A DNA stretch of 63,000 bases from Belliella calami (lineage in GTDB: Bacteria; Bacteroidota; Bacteroidia; Cytophagales; Cyclobacteriaceae): NCBI RefSeq assembly GCF_022549695.1, contig NZ_JAKZGS010000020.1, positions 1 through 63,000 on the forward strand, in the 5' to 3' direction. Below the pieces are notes generated by a model. It was not told the DNA's origin. It searched no databases and worked only from the letters and a program-made list of their open reading frames with translations. Shown here piece after piece: positions 43,292 through 53,104 of the stretch (within the stretch, counting starts at the first letter, position 1; every line of letters begins with the position of its first letter). Both the position numbers and the translations under genes were made by a program.

Positions 43292-45670
43292 ATGATTTAC
43301 AATAATATAATAATCGCATGGAGGAATCTAACCAAAAGGAAACTCTATGCTTCTATCAATATTTTCGGATTGAGTCTTGGAATCAGTTCTTGTATGTTGG
43401 TTTTTGCCTTGGTTTGGCATATCAATAGTTTTGATAAGTATCATAAGAATGCTGACAATATATATAGACTAGTTACGAATACCTTCGAAGGTTCAAGAGA
43501 GTACCACACACCAGGAGTTCCAGCTGTTTTGCCAGAAGCATTTCAAAATGATTTTTCAGGCATAGAATCTTCTGTACTTATTTCGGGTGGTCACAATGGC
43601 TTGATTACAGTACAAGAAGCAGGTCAGGCAAAGTACTTTATGGAATCTGGGCTCGCTTATACTACAGATGCTTTTTTTGAAGTTTTTGATAGGGAAGTTG
43701 AAGGTGGACAGTCTGTGAATATTCTTGAAAAACCAAATCAGGCAGTGATTTCAAAGAAGTATGCGGAAAAACTTTTTGGAAGCACTGACGTCATTGGCAA
43801 AACTTTCCAGTTTCAAAAAGGAGATTTGTATGCTGTCACAGCTGTGATGGAAGATTTTCCTAAAAATACCGATTTTCCCTTCGAGGTTTTTCTTTCTTAT
43901 GAAAACCTAAAGAAAAGTCGGGAGTCGGGAGGTTGGAATAGCATTCATAGCGATGATCAGTTTTATTTGGTAATCAAAGAAGATCGTGTGAAAGAATCGA
44001 TCAACTCAGGTTTAGCTGCATTTGTCGAAAAATATTTGGGGGATAATAATAGAGAGAATCGCACGCATCTTTTGCAACCTCTGACTGAGATCCATTTTGA
44101 TGAAAGATATAGTAATTTTCGCTATCAGGTCTCTTCCCATACCAATAAAATCATGATAGGTGTGGCTATTTTTCTTTTGCTCACAGCAAGTATCAATTTT
44201 ATAAATCTCAGTACAGCATTATCTGGCAAACGATCCAAAGAAGTCGGACTCCGCAAAGTTTTTGGTGGAAATAGAAGTAATATTGCAGGACAGTTTTTGA
44301 GCGAAACGGGTATTATTTGTCTTTTTGCCGTTTTCATAGCCTTTGTCATCAGCAGCTTGGCAATGCCATATATGAATGATTTTCTTGGCACGGAAGCAGA
44401 TTTTTCTATTATCTTTTCTCCTATAGGTCTTTTGACTGTTTTTTCAATTTGGTTGATCATCAGCTTGATATCTGGTGCCTATCCATCATTGATTATCAGT
44501 AAACTGAATCCGATAGGAGCGATTAGGGAACAAAATCAATCCAAGCAATCAAAAACTTATGTGTTGAGAAAAGGATTAGTGGTTTTCCAGTTTATGATAA
44601 CCCAGTTTTTTATTATTGGCACATTGGTATTGGTAATGCAGATGAATCACTTACGTTCTGCAGATATTGGTTTCCAAAAGGATGCGGTAGCAACATTCAC
44701 ATTACCCGAGCGCGATTTGGATAAATCTCGAAGGTTAGCAGAAAGATTGCGAAATCTTCCCAATGTGGATATGGTTTCAGTTTCATTTACTGAGCCAGCC
44801 TCCGGATCCAGTTCTTCTACCAATGCAATTATGGTGGAAAGTAATGAAGAATATACAGTCCATATCAAACCTGCTGATGAATATTACCTCGATACTTACG
44901 GGCTAGAATTGCTTTATGGAGAAAACCTTATCAAAGAAGATACAATCACCCGGTATCTTGCTACAGAATCTTTTGCAAAGAAGGCAGGATTTGAGAATCC
45001 AGAAGACCTGCTAGGAGTCTATGTCAATATTGGAGGGATTGAAGCTCCAGTAGCTGGTGTTGTTAAGGATTTCTATTCCCAATCGCTCAAGTCTGAGATA
45101 GAACCGACATTTATTTTCCAAAACCACCATCATTTCAGGACGGTGGGTGTCAAAGTTAGTGAAGCGAATGCCAATTTGGTAATGGAAAAAGCAGGAGAAA
45201 TCTTTGTCAACCTTTATCCGGAATACCCATTCGAGTATAGTTTTTTGGATGAAAAAATTGCAAATTTCTATGAGTCTGAACAAAGGATGAGCACACTCTT
45301 CATTATATTTTCATGTATTGCTGTGGTTGTAGGATGTATAGGATTGTATGGACTGGTATCTTATATGGCAGCCATGAAAACCAAAGAGATTGGGGTTCGA
45401 AAAGTCCTTGGTGCGAGTTCAGCCCAAGTCTTGACAATGTTTTCCAAAGAGTATGTGGTTTTGCTGCTGATAGCATTTGCCTTGGCAGCTCCGCTCGCAG
45501 GATACCTTATGGAAAAATGGCTGGAAGACTATGCTTCTAAAATTCAACTTTCGTGGCAGTTTTATCTTTTTTCTCTCTTACTCGTAGCGGGGATAGCATT
45601 CCTTACAGTTGGTTATAAGTCCATTCAGGCCGCTTGGGCCAATCCTTCCGTTTCCTTAAAATCTGAATAA
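43292..45670 (+). CDS. FtsX-like ABC permease 3
   Basis: A 792-residue paralogue. The N-terminal block INIFGLSLGISSCMLVFALV is the first membrane segment. Coupling motifs are SKEVGLRKVFGGNRSN and TKEIGVRKVLGASSAQ. Periplasmic blocks include YRLVTNTFEGSREYHTPG and VAGVVKDFYSQSLKSE. It follows permease 2 after a repeat-filled gap and is separated by a single base from permease 4, so those two are tightly coupled. Confidence 0.9.
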   Translation: MIYNNIIIAWRNLTKRKLYASINIFGLSLGISSCMLVFALVWHINSFDKYHKNADNIYRLVTNTFEGSREYHTPGVPAVLPEAFQNDFSGIESSVLISGGHNGLITVQEAGQAKYFMESGLAYTTDAFFEVFDREVEGGQSVNILEKPNQAVISKKYAEKLFGSTDVIGKTFQFQKGDLYAVTAVMEDFPKNTDFPFEVFLSYENLKKSRESGGWNSIHSDDQFYLVIKEDRVKESINSGLAAFVEKYLGDNNRENRTHLLQPLTEIHFDERYSNFRYQVSSHTNKIMIGVAIFLLLTASINFINLSTALSGKRSKEVGLRKVFGGNRSNIAGQFLSETGIICLFAVFIAFVISSLAMPYMNDFLGTEADFSIIFSPIGLLTVFSIWLIISLISGAYPSLIISKLNPIGAIREQNQSKQSKTYVLRKGLVVFQFMITQFFIIGTLVLVMQMNHLRSADIGFQKDAVATFTLPERDLDKSRRLAERLRNLPNVDMVSVSFTEPASGSSSSTNAIMVESNEEYTVHIKPADEYYLDTYGLELLYGENLIKEDTITRYLATESFAKKAGFENPEDLLGVYVNIGGIEAPVAGVVKDFYSQSLKSEIEPTFIFQNHHHFRTVGVKVSEANANLVMEKAGEIFVNLYPEYPFEYSFLDEKIANFYESEQRMSTLFIIFSCIAVVVGCIGLYGLVSYMAAMKTKEIGVRKVLGASSAQVLTMFSKEYVVLLLIAFALAAPLAGYLMEKWLEDYASKIQLSWQFYLFSLLLVAGIAFLTVGYKSIQAAWANPSVSLKSE

Positions 45671-45671
45671 T

Positions 45672-48080
45672 ATGCTATACAATTATCTACTGATTGCGTT
45701 CAGAAATATCAAAAGGAACAAGTTGCGTACATTTGTCCATGTCTTTGGCTTATCATTGGGCATCGCTATTTGCCTTTTGATTTTCAATCAGCTTTTATCT
45801 GCATATAGCTTTGATAGATTTCATCCAGACGAAGACAGAATCTATAGGTTAAACACCTACTCTGAGTGGCAGCCAGGAGAATTCTTTCAGTCATCAGGTA
45901 CCAACGGCCCCTTGGGAGAGGTGCTTGACGAGGAGCTTTCATTGATTGAATCAAAAGCGAGGCTATACCATCTTTACGAAACGATGGTTTCGATACCAGA
46001 ACAAAATAAAGTCATCGGAAGAAAGAGAGGAGTTGCCTTTGCTGATGACGGTTTTTTTGAAATTTTCCCAAGAAAATGGCTTGCAGGAAACCCTACATCA
46101 GCACTTTCAGAGCCGAATGTTGCAGTAATTTCTGAGTCTAGCTTACTGCATTATTTCCCTGGATTGTCTGCTGGTGATGTGATTGGAAAGGAAGTTCTTT
46201 GGGTAGACTCTGATTCCATATATGCACAAATCCGTGGTGTAGTGGCTGACTTTAAAGAAAACTCAGACTTCATTTTCACAGATTTCATTTCTTTCAAAAC
46301 AATCCAAAAAATGGAGTCTGAAGATTGGTATGGGCTCCATAGTTGGAATAATCTAAATAGCTCCAGTCAGCTCTTTGTCAAAGTAAATGAAGGCGTCCTT
46401 AAAAATGAATTGGATGAAGCTCTTTTGGGAATCTCAAAAAAATACCTTGGGGAAGAAGGTAACAACACTACTTTCATAGGAGAACCAATTGCCGAGATGC
46501 ATTTTAGCGAAAACTATGATGACAGCACCATATCCAAACCGCTACTTCGGGGATTGACATTTGTAGGATTGATCATTCTGGCCTTGGCCTGTTTGAATTT
46601 TATCAATTTGGAAACAGCTCACGCCATCAGTAGGGCCAAAGAAGTTGGGATAAGGAAATCCCTGGGTAGTGATAGAGCTCAATTGATGTTACAATTTCTA
46701 AGTGAAACGTTTTTGATCGTCTTTGTTGCATCTCTTTTTTCATTATTGATAGCAGATCAAATACATCATTTTTTTAAAGACTACTTTCTGTCCGAATTTA
46801 CTTTTAGCATTTTGGAAGTGAAAAATTGTGTGTTCATTTTTTCAATAGCACTCCTATTGACAATTTTGTCTGGTATTTATCCAGCTTTGATACAATCAAG
46901 TTACCACCCACAAAGGGCGCTAAAAGGAGAGGTTAACTATGTCAATGGATTTTCTATAGGTGTATTTCTAAGAAAAAACCTCACAATCTTTCAGTTTGCG
47001 GTTTCGATAGCATTTATAATTATGGTAGCCGTTATATCGACACAACTCAAATACATCAGCAGTACGCCATTAGGATTTGAAAAAAATGCGGTCTTATTTA
47101 CAGATTTGCCATTTATGGGAGATAGGGTTGTCCGTGAGCAATTATCAGATAGAATAAGACAAGAGAGTTTCGTGAAGGGAGTCAGCATGAGCGGCGTTTT
47201 GGTGACTTCCAATAGTATTTGGACTTCAGACGCCTTTTATTTGAAGGATACAATAGAAAACGCTCTGAATGTGCATGTGATGAATGTTGACTCCGCTTTC
47301 GTTGGCACGCATCAGATTTCATTGTTGGCGGGAAGAAACACCAATAATCAAGAAGATGAAATTGTTGTCAATCTGAATTTTGTCAAAACCCTTGGTTTCT
47401 CGGAAGTGGAGGATATGATAGGTTCTACACTACGTTTGGGAAATGAACTCAGGACGATTGTAGGTGTAGTGGACAATTTCAACGCAAGGAGTCTCAAAGA
47501 AGAAATCATGCCTATAGTATTGATTTATAGACCTGATTACTTTCATATGCTGACTGCGAAAGTCTCAAATGGTCAAAATTTGGCTTACATGAAGCAAAGA
47601 TTGGAGGATATATATGCCGAAACTTATCCATTTGAGACAGCAAATTTCAGTTTCCTGGATGAAGTTGTGGAGTCTTTTTACGAGAATGACCGAAAAATCA
47701 ACGGCGTCTTATTTTTTGCTGCAGCCATTGCCATTTTAATATCAATTTTGGGGCTTTTTGGACTTTCATCATTTACCATTGCACAGAGGACAAAAGAAAT
47801 GAACATAAGAAAAGTTCTTGGTGCAGGTGTTTTACAAATCGTCGGATTGATTTCAAGGCAATACGTTTGGCTAGTTTCGATTTCTTTTGTCTTGGCCATA
47901 TATCCAGCATATTACATTAGTAAACTTTGGCTTGAAGATTATGCCTACAGAATATCGATGCCATACTTTCTCTTTGCAGTTGTAGGCCTTGGTGTCATGA
48001 TTATGGCATTGTTGGTGGTTGGCTTTCACTCATTAGGTGTAGCCCAGTCTAATCCCGCCAAAGTTCTGAAAAGTGAATAG
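45672..48080 (+). CDS. FtsX-like ABC permease 4
   Basis: An 802-residue paralogue. The first membrane segment is HVFGLSLGIAICLLIFNQL. The first coupling motif is AKEVGIRKSLGSDRAQL and the second is TKEMNIRKVLGAGVLQI. It starts one base after permease 3 and is followed by the second ATPase gene. Four permeases with two ATPases suggest either two heterodimeric exporters or alternative partners for the same outer-membrane channel. Confidence 0.9.
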   Translation: MLYNYLLIAFRNIKRNKLRTFVHVFGLSLGIAICLLIFNQLLSAYSFDRFHPDEDRIYRLNTYSEWQPGEFFQSSGTNGPLGEVLDEELSLIESKARLYHLYETMVSIPEQNKVIGRKRGVAFADDGFFEIFPRKWLAGNPTSALSEPNVAVISESSLLHYFPGLSAGDVIGKEVLWVDSDSIYAQIRGVVADFKENSDFIFTDFISFKTIQKMESEDWYGLHSWNNLNSSSQLFVKVNEGVLKNELDEALLGISKKYLGEEGNNTTFIGEPIAEMHFSENYDDSTISKPLLRGLTFVGLIILALACLNFINLETAHAISRAKEVGIRKSLGSDRAQLMLQFLSETFLIVFVASLFSLLIADQIHHFFKDYFLSEFTFSILEVKNCVFIFSIALLLTILSGIYPALIQSSYHPQRALKGEVNYVNGFSIGVFLRKNLTIFQFAVSIAFIIMVAVISTQLKYISSTPLGFEKNAVLFTDLPFMGDRVVREQLSDRIRQESFVKGVSMSGVLVTSNSIWTSDAFYLKDTIENALNVHVMNVDSAFVGTHQISLLAGRNTNNQEDEIVVNLNFVKTLGFSEVEDMIGSTLRLGNELRTIVGVVDNFNARSLKEEIMPIVLIYRPDYFHMLTAKVSNGQNLAYMKQRLEDIYAETYPFETANFSFLDEVVESFYENDRKINGVLFFAAAIAILISILGLFGLSSFTIAQRTKEMNIRKVLGAGVLQIVGLISRQYVWLVSISFVLAIYPAYYISKLWLEDYAYRISMPYFLFAVVGLGVMIMALLVVGFHSLGVAQSNPAKVLKSE

Positions 48081-48112
48081 CCCACTAGTTTGATTTAATA
48101 AAGAAAATAAGA

Positions 48113-48787
48113 ATGATTACACTGAAAAACATAGAAAAAAGCATTTCTTCTAAGTACCAAAGAAGTTTTATACTCAAAGGAGTAGATATGGAAATCCATG
48201 AAGGGGATTTTATCACACTGATGGGGCCATCGGGAGTAGGAAAGTCAACATTGCTCAATATAATAGGGCTTCTGGATCAGGATTATGAAGGAGAATACTT
48301 CTTTGAAGAAAAAGCTGTCCATGATATGAAAGAGAAAAATAGATCAAAACTTCACAAATCTGAATTTGGATATATTTTTCAAGCATATCACTTGATAGAT
48401 GAGCTCACTGTTTATGAAAACATCGAAACGCCATTGCTATATAGAAATACAAATTCATCGGAACGAAAAAGCATCATCGCCGAGCTTTTGGATAGGTTCA
48501 ACATGGTAGCCAAAAAAGACCTTTTTCCTGAACAACTTTCAGGAGGTCAGCAGCAGTTGGTGGGAATTGCTAGGGCAATAGCAGGCAGGCCAAGAATCTT
48601 GCTTGCCGATGAGCCAACTGGAAATCTCCATTCTGTCCAAGCTAAAGAAATAATGGAAGTGTTTAAGGAATTAAATGAATCAGGAACTACCATTATCCAA
48701 GCTACACACGCCAGGGAAAATGCAAACTACGGCAATCGATTGATAGAAATGTCGGATGGGAAAATATTTCAAAATATTCAGTTATAA
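48113..48787 (+). CDS. second ABC ATPase of the export operon, altered D-loop
   Basis: A 224-residue MacB/LolD-type ATPase. Walker A GPSGVGKSTLLN, signature LSGGQQQLVGIARAI, Walker B LLADEPTG and the H-loop His in QATHARE are all present. The D-loop reads NLHSVQ where the first ATPase has NLDSAN, so the conserved Asp is His. This may lower ATP turnover or mark a partner that works as a heterodimer. It ends one base before the TolC gene. Confidence 0.9.
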   Translation: MITLKNIEKSISSKYQRSFILKGVDMEIHEGDFITLMGPSGVGKSTLLNIIGLLDQDYEGEYFFEEKAVHDMKEKNRSKLHKSEFGYIFQAYHLIDELTVYENIETPLLYRNTNSSERKSIIAELLDRFNMVAKKDLFPEQLSGGQQQLVGIARAIAGRPRILLADEPTGNLHSVQAKEIMEVFKELNESGTTIIQATHARENANYGNRLIEMSDGKIFQNIQL

Positions 48788-48788
48788 A

Positions 48789-50117
48789 ATGAGAAAGCAC
48801 GTGACAATTTTACTGATGGCAGTTTTTTGCCAGCAGGTGGTACAAGCTCAGGATACAATTCCAGTCACTTTTGAAGAAGCTGTTGCGTTTGGGATTCAGC
48901 AAAATCTCGAATTCAAAAAACTTCAAAACCAACAAGACGTCCTTCGCATGGAGCGGTTAAACGCACAGCTGAGTCACTTACCAAACTTGAATCTATCGAA
49001 TGATACGTACAGACAGATTGGTCAACAGTTTCAGCAAGCTGAGGGAGAATTGATCGTGACCAATGAAGTCAATGACATCATCTCAGGAAGGGTAAATTCA
49101 AACATGACTGTGTTCAACAGTTTCCAAAGAGTCAATACTACCAAAGGTGCAAAGAATTTTGAAAAAGCTGGAGAGTTTGGTATAGCCCATGCAAAGCAAG
49201 ATCTGATATTTATTATAGGAGGACAATATCTTCAAGTTTTGCTTGATGAACAATTGTATAAAATTGCTAATGAAAACTTGGCAAACCAAACAAAGCAATT
49301 GGAGCAGATAGAAGGTTATGTGGAAGTTGGTTTGAGGACATTGGCGGATTTTTACAACCAGAAATCCGAAGTAGCAAGGTTGGAGACAGTAGCTTTGGAA
49401 GCAAAGATAAAGTGGGAGACTGATTTGTGGGAATTGGCAGAAACGCTACAGCTTCCTAATAACACAATCCCAAAAGTGGAACCTATAGAGCTAGAATTGC
49501 AGGAAAGCGCATTGTTGAAAAACCCTTTGGACGAGTTAAGAACATTAGCAGTAGATCAAAGGAATGACTTCAGGCAAATAAAATCACTGGAGTTGGCAAA
49601 TAGAAATATGTTGGCAGCTGCCAAAGCGAGTTACCTTCCGAGGCTCGACGCCTTTTTCAATTACAATACTTTCTATACTACTTTGGATCCTAGGACATTT
49701 AGCAATCAGTTCTTTACCATATTTCCACAAAGGTCTTTTGGATTGAGCCTCACGATTCCTGTTTTCAACAATTTCACAAATAGAGCGATGGTAGCTAGGT
49801 CTAGAATGGAATTCCACAATCAGCAACTAGATAAGGTGGCGTTGGAGAGAAGAATTTCACAAGAAGTCAAGTTGGCGTATGAAAATTACAAAGCAGCGAT
49901 TCAACGACAAGAGTCAACTCAAGTCCAATTGAATGCAGCAGAGGAAGCCCAAACAGCAATTTCGGAAAGATTTAGGCTTGGAATAAGTAATTTTGTGGAT
50001 TTGGCTCAAGCCAATCAACAGCTGGTGACTGCTCAATCGGATTTTGCCCAAGCGAAATATACCCTATATTTTCAAGAAGTAATGTTTAAATATGCGCTTG
50101 GAATTTTGGAGTTGTAG
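48789..50117 (+). CDS. TolC-family outer-membrane efflux protein
   Basis: A 442-residue outer-membrane channel component. The signal peptide is MRKHVTILLMAVFCQQVVQA. Two OEP repeats follow, with the family marks TFEEAVAFGIQQNLEFKKL at the start and ISERFRLGISNFVDLAQANQQLV near the end, and long helical hairpins in between. It would provide the exit pore for the adaptor and permeases upstream. I chose the ATG at 48789; an upstream in-frame ATG lies inside the ATPase gene. It is the last gene of the operon; no clear terminator follows. Confidence 0.92.
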   Translation: MRKHVTILLMAVFCQQVVQAQDTIPVTFEEAVAFGIQQNLEFKKLQNQQDVLRMERLNAQLSHLPNLNLSNDTYRQIGQQFQQAEGELIVTNEVNDIISGRVNSNMTVFNSFQRVNTTKGAKNFEKAGEFGIAHAKQDLIFIIGGQYLQVLLDEQLYKIANENLANQTKQLEQIEGYVEVGLRTLADFYNQKSEVARLETVALEAKIKWETDLWELAETLQLPNNTIPKVEPIELELQESALLKNPLDELRTLAVDQRNDFRQIKSLELANRNMLAAAKASYLPRLDAFFNYNTFYTTLDPRTFSNQFFTIFPQRSFGLSLTIPVFNNFTNRAMVARSRMEFHNQQLDKVALERRISQEVKLAYENYKAAIQRQESTQVQLNAAEEAQTAISERFRLGISNFVDLAQANQQLVTAQSDFAQAKYTLYFQEVMFKYALGILEL

Positions 50118-50575
50118 AAAAAAAATCAGCAAAGATGATAAAATAAAATTTTATTTTTATAACTTTAGTTATTCGTTTTGTTCAAACTTACATTTGAAAT
50201 AAACTGAATACTCGAAGAATATTTGAAAAATTAGGAGTCTAGAAAAATTAAATCAAGGGCAAAAAAGTTATTGTAAAACATTTGACGTATATATAATGAG
50301 TATGCTTGAGTACTAGTTATAAGTATAGATCATAACATCAATACCAATAATTTCCCATTTAATTTAGTTTTAACCCATTTACATAAATTCCCTAATTACT
50401 TCATATTGGATATTTTAGCTTGCAAAACGATTCTGAAAATGCCTACTGATATTATTTTCTCAAAAAAATATGAAGCAATCCTTTGCAATTTGAATTGAAA
50501 AAATGATAACTTTAAAATTCAATATTAATTTAGAAACCGTTTAACCTTTATTTAAAGTCTATTAAAATCTACATT
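50118..50575. other. 458-bp AT-rich gap before exbB
   Basis: No gene or RNA is recognised. TAACTTTA at 50507-50514 with TTTG at 50482-50485 (spacing 21) is a possible promoter for the exbB operon but deviates from the consensus in one base and in spacing. Confidence 0.4.
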
Positions 50576-51385
50576 ATGAAAAAGTTAATCGCTTTATTCA
50601 TGCTATCCGGAATCCTTTTATCTCCGGTTATCTCGAAAGCTCAAGACGCAGATCAAGATTCTGCAGAAAATGACACAACAGAAATTGTTGAAGCAGTTGA
50701 AGCAGATACTGCTCCTGCGATTGTTGATGATGAAATCATCGAAGAAGACAAAAGTTTCCACCAAGTAATCAAGGATAAATTCATTGAAGGTGGTACTACT
50801 TTTATGTCTCCAGTACTTATTTGTTTGATCTTAGGTCTTGCAGTTTCTTTGGAAAGAATCGTAACATTGAACCTTTCGACAACAAACACTAAGAAGTTAC
50901 TTGCGAAAGTTGAGGAAGCTTTGGAACAAGGTGGAATCGAAGCTGCAAAAGATGTAACTAAGAGCACCAAAGGTCCAGTAGCCTCTATCTTTACACAAGG
51001 ATTGATGAGATACTCAGAAGGTATCGAAATGGTTGAGAAATCAATCATCGCTTATGGTTCCGTAGAAATGGGTAGATTGGAAAAAGGTCTAGTTTGGATC
51101 TCGCTTTTCATCTCTCTAGCTCCAATGCTTGGTTTCATGGGTACTGTAATCGGTATGATTGAGGCATTCGATGCTATCCAAGCAGCAGGTGATATTTCTC
51201 CTTCATTGGTAGCAGGTGGTATCAAAGTGGCGCTCTTGACTACAGTTGCTGGTTTGATCGTTGCGATTATCCTTCAATTGTTCTATAACTACTGTGTTGC
51301 AAAGATCGATTCTTTGGTAAACGACATGGAGGATGCTTCTATCACATTGGTAGATATCCTAGTGAAGCATAAATTGACTAAGTAA
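50576..51385 (+). CDS. exbB: ExbB/TolQ/MotA-family proton channel subunit
   Basis: A 269-residue protein. The N-terminus looks like a cleavable signal (MKKLIALFMLSGILLSPVISKAQ), followed by an acidic periplasmic stretch (DADQDSAENDTTE). Three membrane segments follow: FMSPVLICLILGLAVSLE, then WISLFISLAPMLGFMGTVIG, and VALLTTVAGLIVAIILQLFY. The second and third segments hold the TolQ/ExbB core. With the ExbD proteins it uses proton flow to energise TonB-dependent outer-membrane transport. It is the first of a four-gene operon; no TonB gene is in the window. Confidence 0.93.
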   Translation: MKKLIALFMLSGILLSPVISKAQDADQDSAENDTTEIVEAVEADTAPAIVDDEIIEEDKSFHQVIKDKFIEGGTTFMSPVLICLILGLAVSLERIVTLNLSTTNTKKLLAKVEEALEQGGIEAAKDVTKSTKGPVASIFTQGLMRYSEGIEMVEKSIIAYGSVEMGRLEKGLVWISLFISLAPMLGFMGTVIGMIEAFDAIQAAGDISPSLVAGGIKVALLTTVAGLIVAIILQLFYNYCVAKIDSLVNDMEDASITLVDILVKHKLTK

Positions 51386-51443
51386 TTACTGGTTGATTAT
51401 AGTTTCAACTATTAATTATTTATAACTTTAGCAATAATTCAAT

Positions 51444-51773
51444 ATGGATTCTATAGATATTTTCTTATACGTATCTTACTTATTGATTATCGTTGGTGTG
51501 ATTGTGGCTGTCCTAATGCCATTGATCAAATCCCTCGATAATCCAAAAAGTCTTGCAAAAACTGCAGCTGGTGTAGTTGCATTAGGTGTGATTTTCCTAA
51601 TAGCATTTAGTACTTCTGACAGTGAAGTAGCCCCAAAGTATTTAGGTGACCCATTTTATATGACTCCTACATTAGCAAAATTCGTTGGGGGAATGCTAGT
51701 GACAACTTACGTCTTGGCAATTTTAGCACTGCTAGGTATTGTATTCACTGAACTTAATAAAGCAATCAGGTAA
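51444..51773 (+). CDS. small membrane protein in the ExbB/ExbD operon
   Basis: A 109-residue protein with three likely membrane segments: IFLYVSYLLIIVGVIVAVL, AAGVVALGVIFLIAFS, and FVGGMLVTTYVLAILALLGI. No known domain is recognised. Its stop shares one base with the start of the first ExbD gene, so it is translationally coupled. Its place between exbB and exbD suggests a subunit or assembly factor of the complex. Confidence 0.75.
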   Translation: MDSIDIFLYVSYLLIIVGVIVAVLMPLIKSLDNPKSLAKTAAGVVALGVIFLIAFSTSDSEVAPKYLGDPFYMTPTLAKFVGGMLVTTYVLAILALLGIVFTELNKAIR

Positions 51774-52414
51774 TGGCTAGCAAAAGAGGCAGAATGGCGC
51801 AGGAGGTAAATGCAGGGTCGATGGCTGATATAGCCTTCTTGCTCTTAATCTTCTGGCTTGTAACTACTACTATTGCTTCGGATAAAGGTATTCTCAATAT
51901 CTTGCCTCCAAAGCAAGACCCGAATGTGCCACCACCGGAAATACCTCTTAACGAGAGAAATATTTTCAACATCTTGGTCAATGCAAATGACCAATTGTTG
52001 GTGGAAGGTGAGTATTTAGACAATACTGAAAGCTTATCAGATGACGTCAAAGCCTTTATATTGAACTTTGGTGATCCAAATGCAGATGCAATAGCACTGT
52101 ATAACAGTCTTCCTGAATCGCTGAAATCTCAAGCTAATAGAGATCCTAAATCCTCTGATCATCCACTTACTGGTGGAGCGGTAGTTTCTATCAAGACTAA
52201 CCGTGGTACATCTTATGATGTTTACCTTCAGGTTTTGGATCAAGTGAAAAAAGCATATTTCGAGATTTATGCAGAGAGGGTTGGTATTACTGCAGAGCAA
52301 TACAGAGCACTATCAGGTAAAAACGCCGCAGAGAAAGAGTTGATTGATAGAGGTAAAGCAGATTTGCCAATGGCAATCTCAATTGCAGAACCAGATAAAA
52401 CAGGAGGTAATTAA
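51773..52414 (+). CDS. exbD: ExbD/TolR family protein 1
   Basis: A 213-residue protein with a short cytosolic N-terminus and one membrane segment carrying the proton-binding Asp (GSMADIAFLLLIFWLVTTTI). A periplasmic domain of ~170 residues follows, longer than in classical ExbD, with a Pro-rich start (PKQDPNVPPPEIP). It pairs with ExbB to form the motor. The next ExbD gene starts two bases after its stop. The final codons contain aggaggt, an unusually good Shine-Dalgarno for this group. Confidence 0.93.
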   Translation: MASKRGRMAQEVNAGSMADIAFLLLIFWLVTTTIASDKGILNILPPKQDPNVPPPEIPLNERNIFNILVNANDQLLVEGEYLDNTESLSDDVKAFILNFGDPNADAIALYNSLPESLKSQANRDPKSSDHPLTGGAVVSIKTNRGTSYDVYLQVLDQVKKAYFEIYAERVGITAEQYRALSGKNAAEKELIDRGKADLPMAISIAEPDKTGGN

Positions 52415-52415
52415 T

Positions 52416-52874
52416 ATGTCAAAATTTAAGAAAAAGACTAAAGTGGAAGTGAATATTCCAACTTCTGCTCTACCTGACATTATCTTCATGCTTTTGTTTT
52501 TCTTCATGACTACTACAGTTTTGAGGGAAAATACGATGTTGGTGGATCAAAAAATCCCTGAAGCTACACAGCTTCAAAAGTTGGAAAAAAAGACACTGAT
52601 ATCTTATTTGTATGTTGGTAAACCTAAAAATACAGCAATGTATGGTGTTGAGCCAAGAATTCAAGCAAATGATGCTTTGATCAATACTTCTGATATTGCT
52701 CTTTGGGTAAACCAAGAAAAAGATAAAAGATCAGAATCTGAAAGAGAGATGTTAACAATCTCTTTGAAAGCTGACAGAGAAGTGAAAATGGGACCTATCT
52801 CTGATATTCAATTTGAATTAAGAGAGGTCGATGCAAGAAGGGTACTTTATGCATCAGTAGGTAAATTGGATTAA
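52416..52874 (+). CDS. exbD: ExbD/TolR family protein 2
   Basis: A 152-residue protein with the plan of ExbD. The basic N-terminus is SKFKKKTKVEVN, and the membrane segment with the functional Asp is TSALPDIIFMLLFFFMTTTV. A periplasmic domain ends VDARRVLYASVGKLD. I chose the ATG at 52416 because it is preceded by aggaggtaa and gives the standard short N-terminus. A second ExbD next to the first is usual in Bacteroidota. A terminator follows. Confidence 0.93.
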   Translation: MSKFKKKTKVEVNIPTSALPDIIFMLLFFFMTTTVLRENTMLVDQKIPEATQLQKLEKKTLISYLYVGKPKNTAMYGVEPRIQANDALINTSDIALWVNQEKDKRSESEREMLTISLKADREVKMGPISDIQFELREVDARRVLYASVGKLD

Positions 52875-52904
52875 TTTACTCCCTGTTTTCGAACATTTTA
52901 AATT

Positions 52905-52931
52905 AAGCCACTCTGAAAGGAGTGGCTTTTT
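52905..52931 (+). terminator. terminator after the exbBD operon
   Basis: AAGCCACT (52905-52912) pairs with AGTGGCTT (52921-52928), and T residues follow. Confidence 0.82.
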
Positions 52932-53104
52932 CCATTTTAGAGTTGATTTATTAAAAAACACCCCTATACTTTGCCACGAGCCATAAGAAGTCTCTCTAAC
53001 AAAAGTGGTTTAGTTTTCTGTTGTTAGTTGGCTGTTGAAAAATCAAAAATTTTTAAATTCAATCAAGATATTCTAATAGCTTTGATAAAATTTAAGCTTT
53101 ACTT

